Assembly (NCBI GenBank): GCA_965197455.1
Contig: OZ240208.1
Coordinates: 496,001-560,000 of the forward strand
Reading direction: 5' to 3'
DNA length: 64,000 bases
Source of the DNA: JAGWBD01 sp965197455
GTDB lineage: Bacteria > Chloroflexota > Anaerolineae > Aggregatilineales > Phototrophicaceae
A program made the translations under genes and the position numbers. The notes beneath the pieces were generated by a model. That model was not told the DNA's origin and did not search any database. It worked only from the letters and a program-made list of their open reading frames with translations. Shown here in pieces: positions 32,975 through 41,139 of the stretch (position 1 is the first letter of the stretch; each line of letters begins with the position of its first letter).

Positions 32975-34725
32975 CAACCACGACGCTCCAGCCAGGCCAG
33001 CAGGCGTTGCTGCGGCCAGGTGTTGATCACATCTTCTGCCTGCACCCAGCCACGGCGCGCGGTCAGGATGCCGAAGGGCAGCAAATCCATCTGCGCCTCT
33101 TCGTGCGCGTCGCTGTTAATCGCCAGCGGAATACCCAGCTCGACAGCGCGGCGGGCGTACTGAGCCTCCAGGTCGAGACGATGCGGGTTGGCGTTGATCT
33201 CCAGCGCGGTGCCGCATTGTGCAGCCGCTGCAAAGACCGCGTCCATGTCCAGGTCAGCCGGGGGACGTTGCTCAATCAGCTGGGCGCGGGGGTGACCGAT
33301 TAGGTCAACGTGGGGGTTCTCAATGGCGTTGAGCAGGCGGCGTGTAATGACGCTGCGTTCCTGGCGCAGGCTATAGTGCAGTGAGGCAATGACAAAATCC
33401 AGCTGCGCCAGGATTTCATCCGGATAGTCCAGCGAACCATCGGCACGGATGTCCATCTCAACGCCATGCAACACACGCACATCAGAAAATTCTGCGTCTA
33501 TTGCGCGCACCTCCACCTGTTGCCGCAGCAGACGGTCGGCATCGAGGCCGTTGGCGATGGCGGAGTAGTGCGAATGGTCGGTGATGACCACAGTTTCGCG
33601 CCCCCGCGCCCGGGCTGCAGCGACCATCTCGCGGATGCTCAGGCGACCGTCGCTCCAGGTGCTGTGCATGTGCAGGTCAGCACGCAGGTCTTCCAGCTGA
33701 ATGAGCGCAGGCAGGTTGCCGGCCTGCGCGGCATCGAACTCGCCGGCATCCTCACGCAGTTCCGGCGGGATGTAAGGCAGCTGGAGCCGCCGGTACAGTT
33801 CGGCCTCATCAGCGCAGAGTATGTGGCCCCCGGCGTCATCGATCAATGAGCCGTCAGCCGCCACCGGGCGCAGGGCGTGCTCGTTGAGGCTGAAGCCAAG
33901 GCGCAATGCGCGCTCGCGCAAACGGACGTTGTGCGCTTGACTGCCGGTAAAATAGGCCAGCGCCGTCCCCATGCGCGCCGCTGCCAGTACGCGCAGATCG
34001 ACCTGCAGGCCGTTGTGCAGCTCCACCGAAGACTTCGTCGGACCATGGCCGAGCACGCGCGCCACTTGCGGCATGCTGACGAAGATGTCCATGACGGGCG
34101 CAGCGTTAGCGCTGGCGACCAGCAAGTCTACGTCGCCAATGGTGGGGCGGCCGCGCCGGATACTGCCGGCGACAGCGCCGGACTCCACCTGTGGCAGGGC
34201 GAGCAGGATGTCCAGCAGTTCCTGCGCCGCGGGCAGGGCCTTGCCCAGGGGCATGCGTCCTGTGTAGCGCGCCAGGGCCTCGATGCCTTCAAGGATGCGC
34301 AGTTCGCTTTTGGCGCCCATGCCTTTCAGCGCGCGCAGTTGCCCGGTCCCGGCGGCGTCCTGCAAGTCTTCCAGCGAGGTGATGTTCAGCGCATCCCAGA
34401 AGAGGCGCGCCTTCTTGGGGCCCACACCATTGACGTGCATGATGCGCACCAGTCCGGGCGGAATTTCGCTGGCAAGGCGATTGTAAAACTCCAGCTCGCC
34501 ACTGCTCAGCATCTCGTCAATCTTGTCCGCCAGCGTCTTGCCGATGCCGGGCAGGTCGGTGAGTCCGTCCTCGGCGGATACGGCGCGCAGGTCGCGCGGT
34601 AACTCGCGGATGGTCCCGGCTGCGCGTCGGTAGGAGAGTACGCGGTGAATGACGTCGCCGCGCAGCTGCAACATGTCGGCGACAATGTCAAAGGTATCGG
34701 CGATTTCGCGATTGGTCAGCGCCAT
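32974..34725 (-). CDS. polX: DNA polymerase/3'-5' exonuclease PolX
   Basis: 583 residues. N-terminal helix-hairpin-helix (LPGIGKTLADKIDEML and HVNGVGPKKARLFWDAL), then the family X nucleotidyltransferase core with GSIRRGRPTIGDVDLLV carrying the metal Asp residues. C-terminal PHP exonuclease domain has LHMHSTWSDGRLSIREM, VITDHSHYSAIANGL, HGVEMDIRADGSLD and NSDAH. Gap-filling polymerase of base excision repair. Coupled to ligA by TGATG. A -10 TATACT lies at 34760-34765. Confidence 0.95.
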   Translation of the reverse strand: MALTNREIADTFDIVADMLQLRGDVIHRVLSYRRAAGTIRELPRDLRAVSAEDGLTDLPGIGKTLADKIDEMLSSGELEFYNRLASEIPPGLVRIMHVNGVGPKKARLFWDALNITSLEDLQDAAGTGQLRALKGMGAKSELRILEGIEALARYTGRMPLGKALPAAQELLDILLALPQVESGAVAGSIRRGRPTIGDVDLLVASANAAPVMDIFVSMPQVARVLGHGPTKSSVELHNGLQVDLRVLAAARMGTALAYFTGSQAHNVRLRERALRLGFSLNEHALRPVAADGSLIDDAGGHILCADEAELYRRLQLPYIPPELREDAGEFDAAQAGNLPALIQLEDLRADLHMHSTWSDGRLSIREMVAAARARGRETVVITDHSHYSAIANGLDADRLLRQQVEVRAIDAEFSDVRVLHGVEMDIRADGSLDYPDEILAQLDFVIASLHYSLRQERSVITRRLLNAIENPHVDLIGHPRAQLIEQRPPADLDMDAVFAAAAQCGTALEINANPHRLDLEAQYARRAVELGIPLAINSDAHEEAQMDLLPFGILTARRGWVQAEDVINTWPQQRLLAWLERRG

Positions 34726-34759
34726 AGCCTGCCTGCTAGCGTGGTCAACTTCGCAGACC

Positions 34760-34765
34760 AGTATA
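34760..34765 (-). promoter_or_regulatory. polX-ligA -10 box
   Basis: Minus strand TATACT, about 28 nt before the polX ATG after the predicted start. No good -35. It is back to back with the trp promoter. Confidence 0.45.
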
Positions 34766-34784
34766 CCTGAATTGACTATTTTGC

Positions 34785-34813
34785 TTGACAGCTTATGCGT
34801 CCTGCGTTACCAT
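34785..34813 (+). promoter_or_regulatory. trp operon promoter
   Basis: Consensus TTGACA (34785-34790), 17 bp spacer, TACCAT (34808-34813). Start near 34820, giving a leader of about 300 nt that holds the T-box. Confidence 0.75.
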
Positions 34814-34819
34814 CACCAC

Positions 34820-35109
34820 AATTGAATAGCTAGTGTAAAGACTGCGATCCGGAAGAGTAGGTACCAAAGCGGGTTTCAGAGAGTCGCCGGAAGCTGGGAA
34901 GGCGACAGCAGCGCAGGTGCTGAATGGGCCGGGGAGTCGCTCCGACGAAGGACTGGTCTGGTAGTCGGGGACGGAAAGCGCACCGTTATCAGGGCGCAGG
35001 GTATCGGCCAACTGGCCCGTATTCCGGAGTGTCTGCCGACAAGGCAGAAATCAGGGTGGCACCGCGGGAATCCCATCTCGTCCCTCACAGGCGAAGGGAT
35101 TCTTTTGTT
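34820..35109 (+). promoter_or_regulatory. T-box riboswitch (tRNA-Trp responsive) of the trp operon
   Basis: The leader carries the canonical T-box AGGGTGGCACCGCGGG at 35053-35068. Its UGGN bulge is UGGC, which pairs with a tRNA whose discriminator is G73, as in bacterial tRNA-Trp. Stem I features are present: an AGAGTAG motif near 34855, a distal CAGAGAG...GCTGGGAAGGC arm at 34877-34904, and a specifier loop reading GAA-TGG-G with the Trp codon at 34925-34927. An antiterminator/terminator switch ends the element. Uncharged tRNA-Trp should stabilise antitermination and turn on trpE onwards. The exact 5' end is predicted. Confidence 0.92.
35068..35109 (+). terminator. Intrinsic terminator of the trp T-box
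   Basis: GAATCCC (35068-35074) pairs with GGGATTC (35096-35102), followed by TTTTGTT. The left arm overlaps the T-box sequence, so the terminator and tRNA-stabilised antiterminator are mutually exclusive. Confidence 0.85.
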
Positions 35110-35123
35110 GTACGGAGGCCACC

Positions 35124-36656
35124 ATGGCAACAGCGACAGCACCTGTGAGGCCGGCAGCCGGTAGCGCTCAAACCCTGCCCACGCGCGCTGACATTCGGCA
35201 ACTGTTCACACAGGGCGATCTGGTCCCGGTTTACCGTATCGTTCTGGCCGACCTCGAAACTCCGGTTTCGGTTTACATCAAACTGGCGCAGGCCGGCAAA
35301 ACCTCTTTCATGCTGGAAAGTGTGGAGGGCGGCGAGCAGGTTGGGCGCTACTCTTTCCTCGGAGTTAACCCCAAGGGCCTCATCACCGTACGCGGCAACC
35401 AGGTCACGCGTGAGCTGCATGGCGTAAGCAGCACGCAGGCGTTGCGTCCGGGCGAACATCCGCTGCAGGCCATCAAACAGGAATTCGAACGCGTGCGACC
35501 CGTGCGGCTGGAAGGCCTGCCGCGCTTTGTTGGCGGGGCCGTGGGCTTCATCAGCTACGACGTTGTGCGCTGGTTCGAAGAGTTGCCGGACAGCGCCGTG
35601 CAGGAGCTGGACGTGCCGGATGCGGCCTTCATGCTGCCGGACACCCTGGTCATCTTCGATCACGTTCGGCACCGGCTCATCCTGCTGGCCAACGCGCACA
35701 ATCAGGGCGACCCCGACGCGGCCTGGGATGACGCCAACCGTCGCCTCGATGAGCTGGCCGCCATTCTGAAGCAGCCGCTGACGGTTGCGGATTTGCCGGT
35801 GCATCCGCTGGATGACGAATTTACTTCCAACATGAGCCGCGAGAAATTCGAGGACAATGTGAGCGCGGCGCGCGAGTACATCGCCGCCGGCGACGCTTTC
35901 CAGATCGTGCTGTCACAACGCTTTCAGCGGCGCAGCAATGCGGAGGCCTTCACCATTTACCGCGCGCTGCGGGCGCTGAATCCTTCGCCCTACATGTTCT
36001 TCCTGCACTACGGCGATGGCCTGACCCTGATGGGCGCTTCACCGGAGATGATGGTGCGCCTTGAGGATGGCGTTGCGCATGTGCGGCCCATTGCGGGCAC
36101 GAAGCCGCGCGGCAGCACGGACGCCGAGGATGAGGCGCTGGCCGAAGAGTTGCTGTCCGACCCCAAGGAGCGCGCCGAGCACGTCATGCTGGTGGACCTG
36201 GGGCGCAACGACCTTGGACGCGTCTGCGATTATGGCACGGTGCGCGTGCCGGACATGATGTACATCGAACGCTATTCTCACGTGATGCACATCGTCAGCG
36301 AAGTTTCCGGACGTTTGCGCGCCAACATGGACGCCTTCGATCTGCTGGCGGCCACCTTCCCGGCCGGGACGCTGAGCGGGGCGCCCAAGGTGCGCGCGAT
36401 GGAAATAATCGAGGAACTGGAGGGCACGCGCCGCGGCCCCTATGGCGGCGCCATCGGCTACTTCAGTTTCGATGGTTCGATGGATTCCTGCATCACCATT
36501 CGTTCCCTGCTGATGCTGGGCGACCAGCTTTACCTGCAGGCGGGCGCGGGCATTGTGGCCGACAGCGACCCGGCAACGGAGTATCAGGAAACGGTGAACA
36601 AGGCGCGCGCCGTGGCGCTCGCCGTGCGCCAGGCGGAAGAGGGGTTGACCGGATGA
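35124..36656 (+). CDS. trpE: Anthranilate synthase component I
   Basis: 510 residues. Converts chorismate and ammonia (from TrpG) to anthranilate. The feedback-site region FMLESVEGGEQVGRYSFLG is present, so Trp inhibition is likely. The catalytic part has FQIVLSQRF, NPSPYMFFLHYGDGLTLMGASPEM, RPIAGTKPRG, VDLGRNDLGRVC, SGAPKVRAMEII and GAIGYFSFDGSMD. ATG 35124 follows a good ACGGAGG site and the T-box leader. It is the first gene of the trp-aro supercluster. Confidence 0.96.
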   Translation: MATATAPVRPAAGSAQTLPTRADIRQLFTQGDLVPVYRIVLADLETPVSVYIKLAQAGKTSFMLESVEGGEQVGRYSFLGVNPKGLITVRGNQVTRELHGVSSTQALRPGEHPLQAIKQEFERVRPVRLEGLPRFVGGAVGFISYDVVRWFEELPDSAVQELDVPDAAFMLPDTLVIFDHVRHRLILLANAHNQGDPDAAWDDANRRLDELAAILKQPLTVADLPVHPLDDEFTSNMSREKFEDNVSAAREYIAAGDAFQIVLSQRFQRRSNAEAFTIYRALRALNPSPYMFFLHYGDGLTLMGASPEMMVRLEDGVAHVRPIAGTKPRGSTDAEDEALAEELLSDPKERAEHVMLVDLGRNDLGRVCDYGTVRVPDMMYIERYSHVMHIVSEVSGRLRANMDAFDLLAATFPAGTLSGAPKVRAMEIIEELEGTRRGPYGGAIGYFSFDGSMDSCITIRSLLMLGDQLYLQAGAGIVADSDPATEYQETVNKARAVALAVRQAEEGLTG

Positions 36657-36687
36657 GCGGCCTTGCAATGCAGTCAGGAGAGCAGCG

Positions 36688-37257
36688 ATGATTCTGGTGA
36701 TCGACAACTACGACAGCTTTACCTACAACCTCGTGCAGTTTCTGGGGGAGCTGGGGGCGGAGATCGTGGTCGCGCGCAACGATAAAATCTCGCTGGATGA
36801 GATTCGCGCGCTGGAGCCGCAGCAGATCGTCATATCACCCGGGCCCGGCACGCCGGATGACGGTGGCATCTCCCTCCAGGTCATTAGCGAACTGGGATCG
36901 ACCACGCCCATCCTTGGCGTATGCCTCGGCAACCAGTGCATCGGTCAGGCCTGCGGCGGCGTGGTGAAGCGGGCCGGACGACTGATGCACGGCAAAATCA
37001 GCATGATTCATCACAAGGGCGATCCACTCTTTGACGGAATATCCAATCCTTTCGTGGCAACGCGCTACCATAGTCTCATCGTTGAGCCGGAAACGCTGCC
37101 GGATAAACTGGAAATCATTGCCTGGACGGACAGGGGCGAGATCATGGGCCTGCGCCACCGCGAGCAGCCGCTGGTCGGCGTTCAGTTTCATCCCGAAAGC
37201 ATCCTCACCGTTACCGGGCCAAAGATGTTACAGAACTTCCTTGAGATGCAGGCCTGA
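36688..37257 (+). CDS. trpG: Anthranilate synthase component II (glutamine amidotransferase)
   Basis: 189 residues. Class I amidotransferase supplying ammonia to TrpE. N-terminus ILVIDNYDSFTYNLVQFLGE, oxyanion region SPGPGTPDDGG, nucleophile Cys in LGVCLGNQCIGQ (the usual H after LG is N), and catalytic His/Glu in QFHPESI. The gene is separate from trpD, and the length is that of a stand-alone subunit. Preceded by AGGAGA. A dual role with a PabA function is possible. Confidence 0.95.
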   Translation: MILVIDNYDSFTYNLVQFLGELGAEIVVARNDKISLDEIRALEPQQIVISPGPGTPDDGGISLQVISELGSTTPILGVCLGNQCIGQACGGVVKRAGRLMHGKISMIHHKGDPLFDGISNPFVATRYHSLIVEPETLPDKLEIIAWTDRGEIMGLRHREQPLVGVQFHPESILTVTGPKMLQNFLEMQA

Positions 37258-37291
37258 GCGGCCGCGGCGAGACAGGGCAGGAGGAGTCAAC

Positions 37292-38323
37292 ATGGACATG
37301 CAACGGGCGCTTGAGCAGCTCGTGCGCGGCGAGGACCTGACGTCGGACGAGGCGCAGGCGGTGATGAACCAGATCATGAGCGGCGCGGTGACCGACGCAC
37401 AGATCGGCGCCTATCTGATCGCCCTGCGCATCAAGGGCGAGACGCGCGCGGAGATTGTCGGCAGCGCGCGAGCAATGCGCGAAAACGCCACGCACGTCCC
37501 TACCGGCATTGACGGCGCGAAGTTGCTGGATACCTGCGGCACTGGCGGCGATGGCTCCGGCACCTTCAACATCAGTACGACGGTCGCCTTCGTCGCGGCG
37601 GGCGCCGGCGTGAAGGTCGCCAAGCACGGCAATCGCGCCGCCAGCAGTCAGTGTGGCAGCGCCGATGTGTTGGCCGAACTGGGTGTTAATCTCGATCTCA
37701 CGCCGCAACAGGTTGGCGAGTGCGTGGTTGAGCAGGGCATTGGCTTTCTCTTCGCTATCCAGCTGCATCCGGCCATGAAGCACGCCATCGGGCCGCGGCG
37801 TGAACTGAAGCTGCGCACCATCTTCAACATCCTCGGCCCACTGACCAATCCTGCCGGCGCGCGCCGTCAGCTGCTGGGCGTCTTTGCGCCGGAGCTGACC
37901 GGGACCCTGGCTGAGGTGCTGGGCGAGCTGGGCGCGGAGTCGGCGCTGGTGGTTAACGGACATGGTGGCCTAGATGAGCTGACAACGACCGGACCCAGCC
38001 GGGTCAGTCACTGGCGCGACGGCAGTGTCCGCAATTATTCGCTGGATGCTGTCGATTTCGGGCTGGCACGAGCGGAGCTTGCTCAGCTCAGAGGTGGCGA
38101 TGCAGCACTCAATGCAGCATTCCTGCGTGGCGTTCTGGATGGCAGCGAACAGGGGCCGAAGCGCGACATTGTGTTGCTGAACGCCGGCGCGGCCCTGCTG
38201 GCTGCCGGCGTCGTCGAGGATATGGGACAGGGCATAGAGTTGGCGCGCGCAACCATTGACAGTGGCGCGGCGCTGGCGAAGCTGGACGCGTTGATTGCGA
38301 CCAGCCAGGCCTTCGCGGCATGA
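37292..38323 (+). CDS. trpD: Anthranilate phosphoribosyltransferase
   Basis: 343 residues from ATG 37292 behind GGAGGAG. Adds phosphoribose from PRPP to anthranilate. Motifs: LDTCGTGGDGSGTFNIST for PRPP binding, AKHGNRAASSQCGSADVLAELG, FLFAIQLHPAMKHAIGPRRE and FNILGPLTNPA. The stop overlaps the trpC start (ATGA). Confidence 0.96.
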   Translation: MDMQRALEQLVRGEDLTSDEAQAVMNQIMSGAVTDAQIGAYLIALRIKGETRAEIVGSARAMRENATHVPTGIDGAKLLDTCGTGGDGSGTFNISTTVAFVAAGAGVKVAKHGNRAASSQCGSADVLAELGVNLDLTPQQVGECVVEQGIGFLFAIQLHPAMKHAIGPRRELKLRTIFNILGPLTNPAGARRQLLGVFAPELTGTLAEVLGELGAESALVVNGHGGLDELTTTGPSRVSHWRDGSVRNYSLDAVDFGLARAELAQLRGGDAALNAAFLRGVLDGSEQGPKRDIVLLNAGAALLAAGVVEDMGQGIELARATIDSGAALAKLDALIATSQAFAA

Positions 38324-39138
38324 GCTCACCCTTTGTTCGCACCGGCAGCGTGCTGGACCGCATCCTGGCGCACAAGCAGGAAGAAGTCGCCAGTGCGCAA
38401 CGGCAGCGGCCGCTGGCGCAACTGCTTGACGAGTGCGCCGCGCAGTCGCCCCCGCGCGACTTCGCCGGGGCCTTGCGTCGGAACACTGTTGCGCTCATTG
38501 CCGAATGCAAGCAGGCCTCGCCCAGCAAGGGCCAGCTCAGCGAAAACTACGACCCGGTGCGGCTGGCGTCGACCTATGCGGCCAATGGCGCCGCGGCCAT
38601 TTCGGTGCTGACAGACGCCCGCTTCTTTCAGGGCAGTCTGCAGGATCTGGCGACGGTGCGCGCCGCGGTGAAGGTGCCGCTACTGTGCAAGGAATTTGTA
38701 CTCGACCCCTGGCAGGTGCAGGCTGCGCGTGCCAGCGGCGCCGACGCCGTGCTGCTGATTGTGGCCGCGCTCAGCGACGGACAGCTGGCCGACCTGCATG
38801 TACAGATCCTGGCGCTCGGCATGACGCCGCTGGTTGAAGTGCATAATGAGGAAGAGTTACAGCGCGCGCTTAACCTGAAGCCGCGGCTGCTCGGTGTCAA
38901 CAATCGTGATCTGAAGACCTTCGTGGTTGACCTGGATGTCACAGCGCGTCTGTCGCGTCAGGTGCCGGCGGAGACCCTGCTGGTGGCCGAGAGCGGAATC
39001 GCAGATGCTGAGGATGTGCGGCGGATGGGCTGCCTGGGGGCGCATGCTGTGCTGGTGGGGGAGACGCTGATGAAAGCCAGTGATCTGGCAGCGAGTGTGC
39101 GCCGGTTGAGCGCTGTAAAGAGGGAGAGTGTTCCATGA
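38320..39138 (+). CDS. trpC: Indole-3-glycerol phosphate synthase
   Basis: 272 residues, TIM barrel. ILAHKQEEV at the N-terminus, then IAECKQASPSKGQL with catalytic Glu and Lys, LLCKEFVLDPWQV, GADAVLLIVAAL, LLGVNNRDLKTF and VAESGIADAEDV. Stand-alone enzyme, not fused to TrpF. ATGA overlaps at both ends show tight coupling. Confidence 0.95.
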   Translation: MSSPFVRTGSVLDRILAHKQEEVASAQRQRPLAQLLDECAAQSPPRDFAGALRRNTVALIAECKQASPSKGQLSENYDPVRLASTYAANGAAAISVLTDARFFQGSLQDLATVRAAVKVPLLCKEFVLDPWQVQAARASGADAVLLIVAALSDGQLADLHVQILALGMTPLVEVHNEEELQRALNLKPRLLGVNNRDLKTFVVDLDVTARLSRQVPAETLLVAESGIADAEDVRRMGCLGAHAVLVGETLMKASDLAASVRRLSAVKRESVP

Positions 39139-39836
39139 CTCTGTTTGGCTATGACAAGGATTTGCTGGAGCGTTTTCCGCAGACGCGGGGCGCCATCATC
39201 CACGCCCAGGGGCTGCAGGGCGGTGCCAGCAGCGCGGAACTGCGGGAACTGTATACGCAGGAGCAGGCGGCCACGCTGGCGCGCATTGGCGACCAGCCGC
39301 TGAGCGCGTTGCCTTCAATTGCAGCCTGGCGCCGCTGCTTCAGCGGCTTTGGTCTGCGCCCGACACAGTACCGCAGCGCGGTCGAGGCCCTGCTGCGTCG
39401 CCTGACCAAGCAGGGAGACATTCCCTCCATCAATCGTCTGGTCGATATCGGTAACCTGGTCAGCATCCGCCACGAATTGCCGATCGCTGTATTCGATACG
39501 CGTGCCCTGCAGTTGCCGGTCACCGTGCGTTTCTCCGACGGCAGCGAACGCTTCACTGGCCTGGGTGAGCAGGAAGCGCAGCAGCCGGCTGCCGGTGAGG
39601 TCATCTTTGCTGATACGACGGCTCTGGTGATTGCGCGCCGCTGGTGCTGGCGTCAAAGCGCAGAAAGCGCCGCCCAGGCGAATACGACGGAGGCGATCAT
39701 CACCTGTGAGGCGCAGCATGAAAAGGGTGCGGAAGCGGTCGCCCAGGCGCAGCAGGACCTGCTCGACTTGCTGGCGCGCTTCGCCGGCGGCAACCACAGG
39801 GCTACGCTGCTTGACGCCGGGAACCCCGTGTTTTGA
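39135..39836 (+). CDS. B3/B4 (PheRS beta-like) tRNA-editing domain protein
   Basis: 233 residues, resembling the stand-alone B3/B4 family (COG3382). The core has SAVEALLRRLTKQGDIPSIN, VDIGNLVSIRHELPIAVFD, a GEVIFADT segment and a C-terminal tail. The B3/B4 domain of phenylalanyl-tRNA synthetase hydrolyses Tyr-tRNA-Phe, and stand-alone members are presumed editors or amino-acid-binding proteins. It sits between trpC and trpF with overlapping start and stop on both sides, so it is made with the Trp enzymes. Its real substrate is unknown. Confidence 0.8.
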   Translation: MTLFGYDKDLLERFPQTRGAIIHAQGLQGGASSAELRELYTQEQAATLARIGDQPLSALPSIAAWRRCFSGFGLRPTQYRSAVEALLRRLTKQGDIPSINRLVDIGNLVSIRHELPIAVFDTRALQLPVTVRFSDGSERFTGLGEQEAQQPAAGEVIFADTTALVIARRWCWRQSAESAAQANTTEAIITCEAQHEKGAEAVAQAQQDLLDLLARFAGGNHRATLLDAGNPVF

Positions 39837-40510
39837 ACGAATACACACGCGTCAAGATATGCGGCGTCACCTCGGCCGCGGATGCGCTGATGGCGGCGCG
39901 CGCTGGCGCGGATCTGCTCGGCCTCAACTTCTTCTCCGCAAGTCCACGCTATCTGACGACAGGGCAAGCGGCAGACATCTGCGCCCGGCTGCGGTCAGCG
40001 TTGGGCGACCAGTGTCCCGCACTGGTGGGCGTGTTCGTCAATGAGACGCCGGCGCGCATCGCGCACATCTGCGCGCAGGTCGGTCTCGACTGCGCCCAGC
40101 TCAGTGGCGATGAGGGGCCGGAGGCGTTGCAGGTGCGGGAGCTGAGAGCAATCAGCGCTTTCAAGGCCTTGCGGCCTCGCTCGGAAGCAGAGGCGCTTAC
40201 CGCTGCCGGACGCTTTACCCAACACACGCCGGCTGATGAGCGCTTGCCGGCACTGTTGCTGGATGCCTGGCATCCGCAACTCTATGGCGGCAGCGGCGAG
40301 CAGGCCAGCGAGAAGGTGGCCCGCGCCTTGCTGAACCAGGTGCCGCGTCTGATGCTGGCTGGCGGCCTGAACGCGGACAACGTCGCTGAACGGGTGCGAG
40401 CCTTGCAACCCTGGGGCGTAGACGTGGCCAGTGGCGTGGAGCGCGCGCCCGGCGTCAAGGATGAAGGCAAGGTGCGCGCCTTCATCGCAGCAGCCAAAGG
40501 CCAGCCATGA
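39833..40510 (+). CDS. trpF: Phosphoribosylanthranilate isomerase
   Basis: 225 residues from TTG 39833, overlapping the previous stop; no ATG precedes the conserved RVKICGV strand. Catalytic Cys is in KICGVTS, LGLNFFSASPRY follows, the Asp is in LLLDAWHPQLYGGSG, and LAGGLNADNV binds phosphate. Amadori rearrangement step of Trp synthesis. The stop overlaps the Nudix gene ATG. Confidence 0.94.
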   Translation: MNEYTRVKICGVTSAADALMAARAGADLLGLNFFSASPRYLTTGQAADICARLRSALGDQCPALVGVFVNETPARIAHICAQVGLDCAQLSGDEGPEALQVRELRAISAFKALRPRSEAEALTAAGRFTQHTPADERLPALLLDAWHPQLYGGSGEQASEKVARALLNQVPRLMLAGGLNADNVAERVRALQPWGVDVASGVERAPGVKDEGKVRAFIAAAKGQP

Positions 40511-41139
40511 CCGAGCTGCTGGACATTTACGACGGGAACAACCAGCATCTTGGCGTCAAGGAGCGCGCTACCGTCCATCGCGACGGCGACTGGCATCGCG
40601 TGTTTCATTGCTGGGTCGTGCGCCGTGACGAGCAGGGCGTTGACTGGCTGCTGTTGCAAAGGCGTGGCGCGCACAAGCCGACCTTCCCGTTGCACCTTGA
40701 CGTCACTGTGGGCGGCCACTACCAGGCGGGCGAAGTGGTGCAGGATGGCCTGCGCGAAATGCGCGAGGAGCTGGGCGTGACCCTACCCTTCTCCGCGCTC
40801 ATTCCCTGCGGCAGACGCAAGGTGCAGGCGCGCTGGCAGGGGCTCATCGACCACGAGATTGCCGATACCTTTGTGTATGTCAGTGAACGCCCGCTTGCAG
40901 AGTATCCGGTGATGGCGCCCGAAGTAGAGGACCTGGTGGCTGTGACGTTGGATGACGGGCTGGCGCTTTTCGGCGGTGAGCAGATGAGTGTGCCTGCGCA
41001 GTCCGCCAGCGGGAGCTGCGCCATCACCCTGGCGGACTTTGTGCCGTCGCGCGACGGCTTCTTCGAGGAAGCCTTCCGGCTGGCCCGGCGTGCCCTGAAC
41101 GGTGAGCGCGACCTTGCACAGAAACTGGAGTACCGATGA
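40507..41139 (+). CDS. Nudix hydrolase, IPP isomerase-like
   Basis: 210 residues. N-terminus LLDIYDGNNQHLGVKERATVHRDGDWHRVFHCWVV resembles IDI/YfcD-type Nudix proteins. The Nudix box is GGHYQAGEVVQDGLREMREELGV, with all Gly/Glu positions conserved. The true substrate is unknown. Its place between trpF and trpB with ATGA overlaps on both sides is unusual for a Nudix enzyme. IPP isomerase itself is less likely because the active-site Cys pattern was not identified. Confidence 0.83.
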   Translation: MTELLDIYDGNNQHLGVKERATVHRDGDWHRVFHCWVVRRDEQGVDWLLLQRRGAHKPTFPLHLDVTVGGHYQAGEVVQDGLREMREELGVTLPFSALIPCGRRKVQARWQGLIDHEIADTFVYVSERPLAEYPVMAPEVEDLVAVTLDDGLALFGGEQMSVPAQSASGSCAITLADFVPSRDGFFEEAFRLARRALNGERDLAQKLEYR

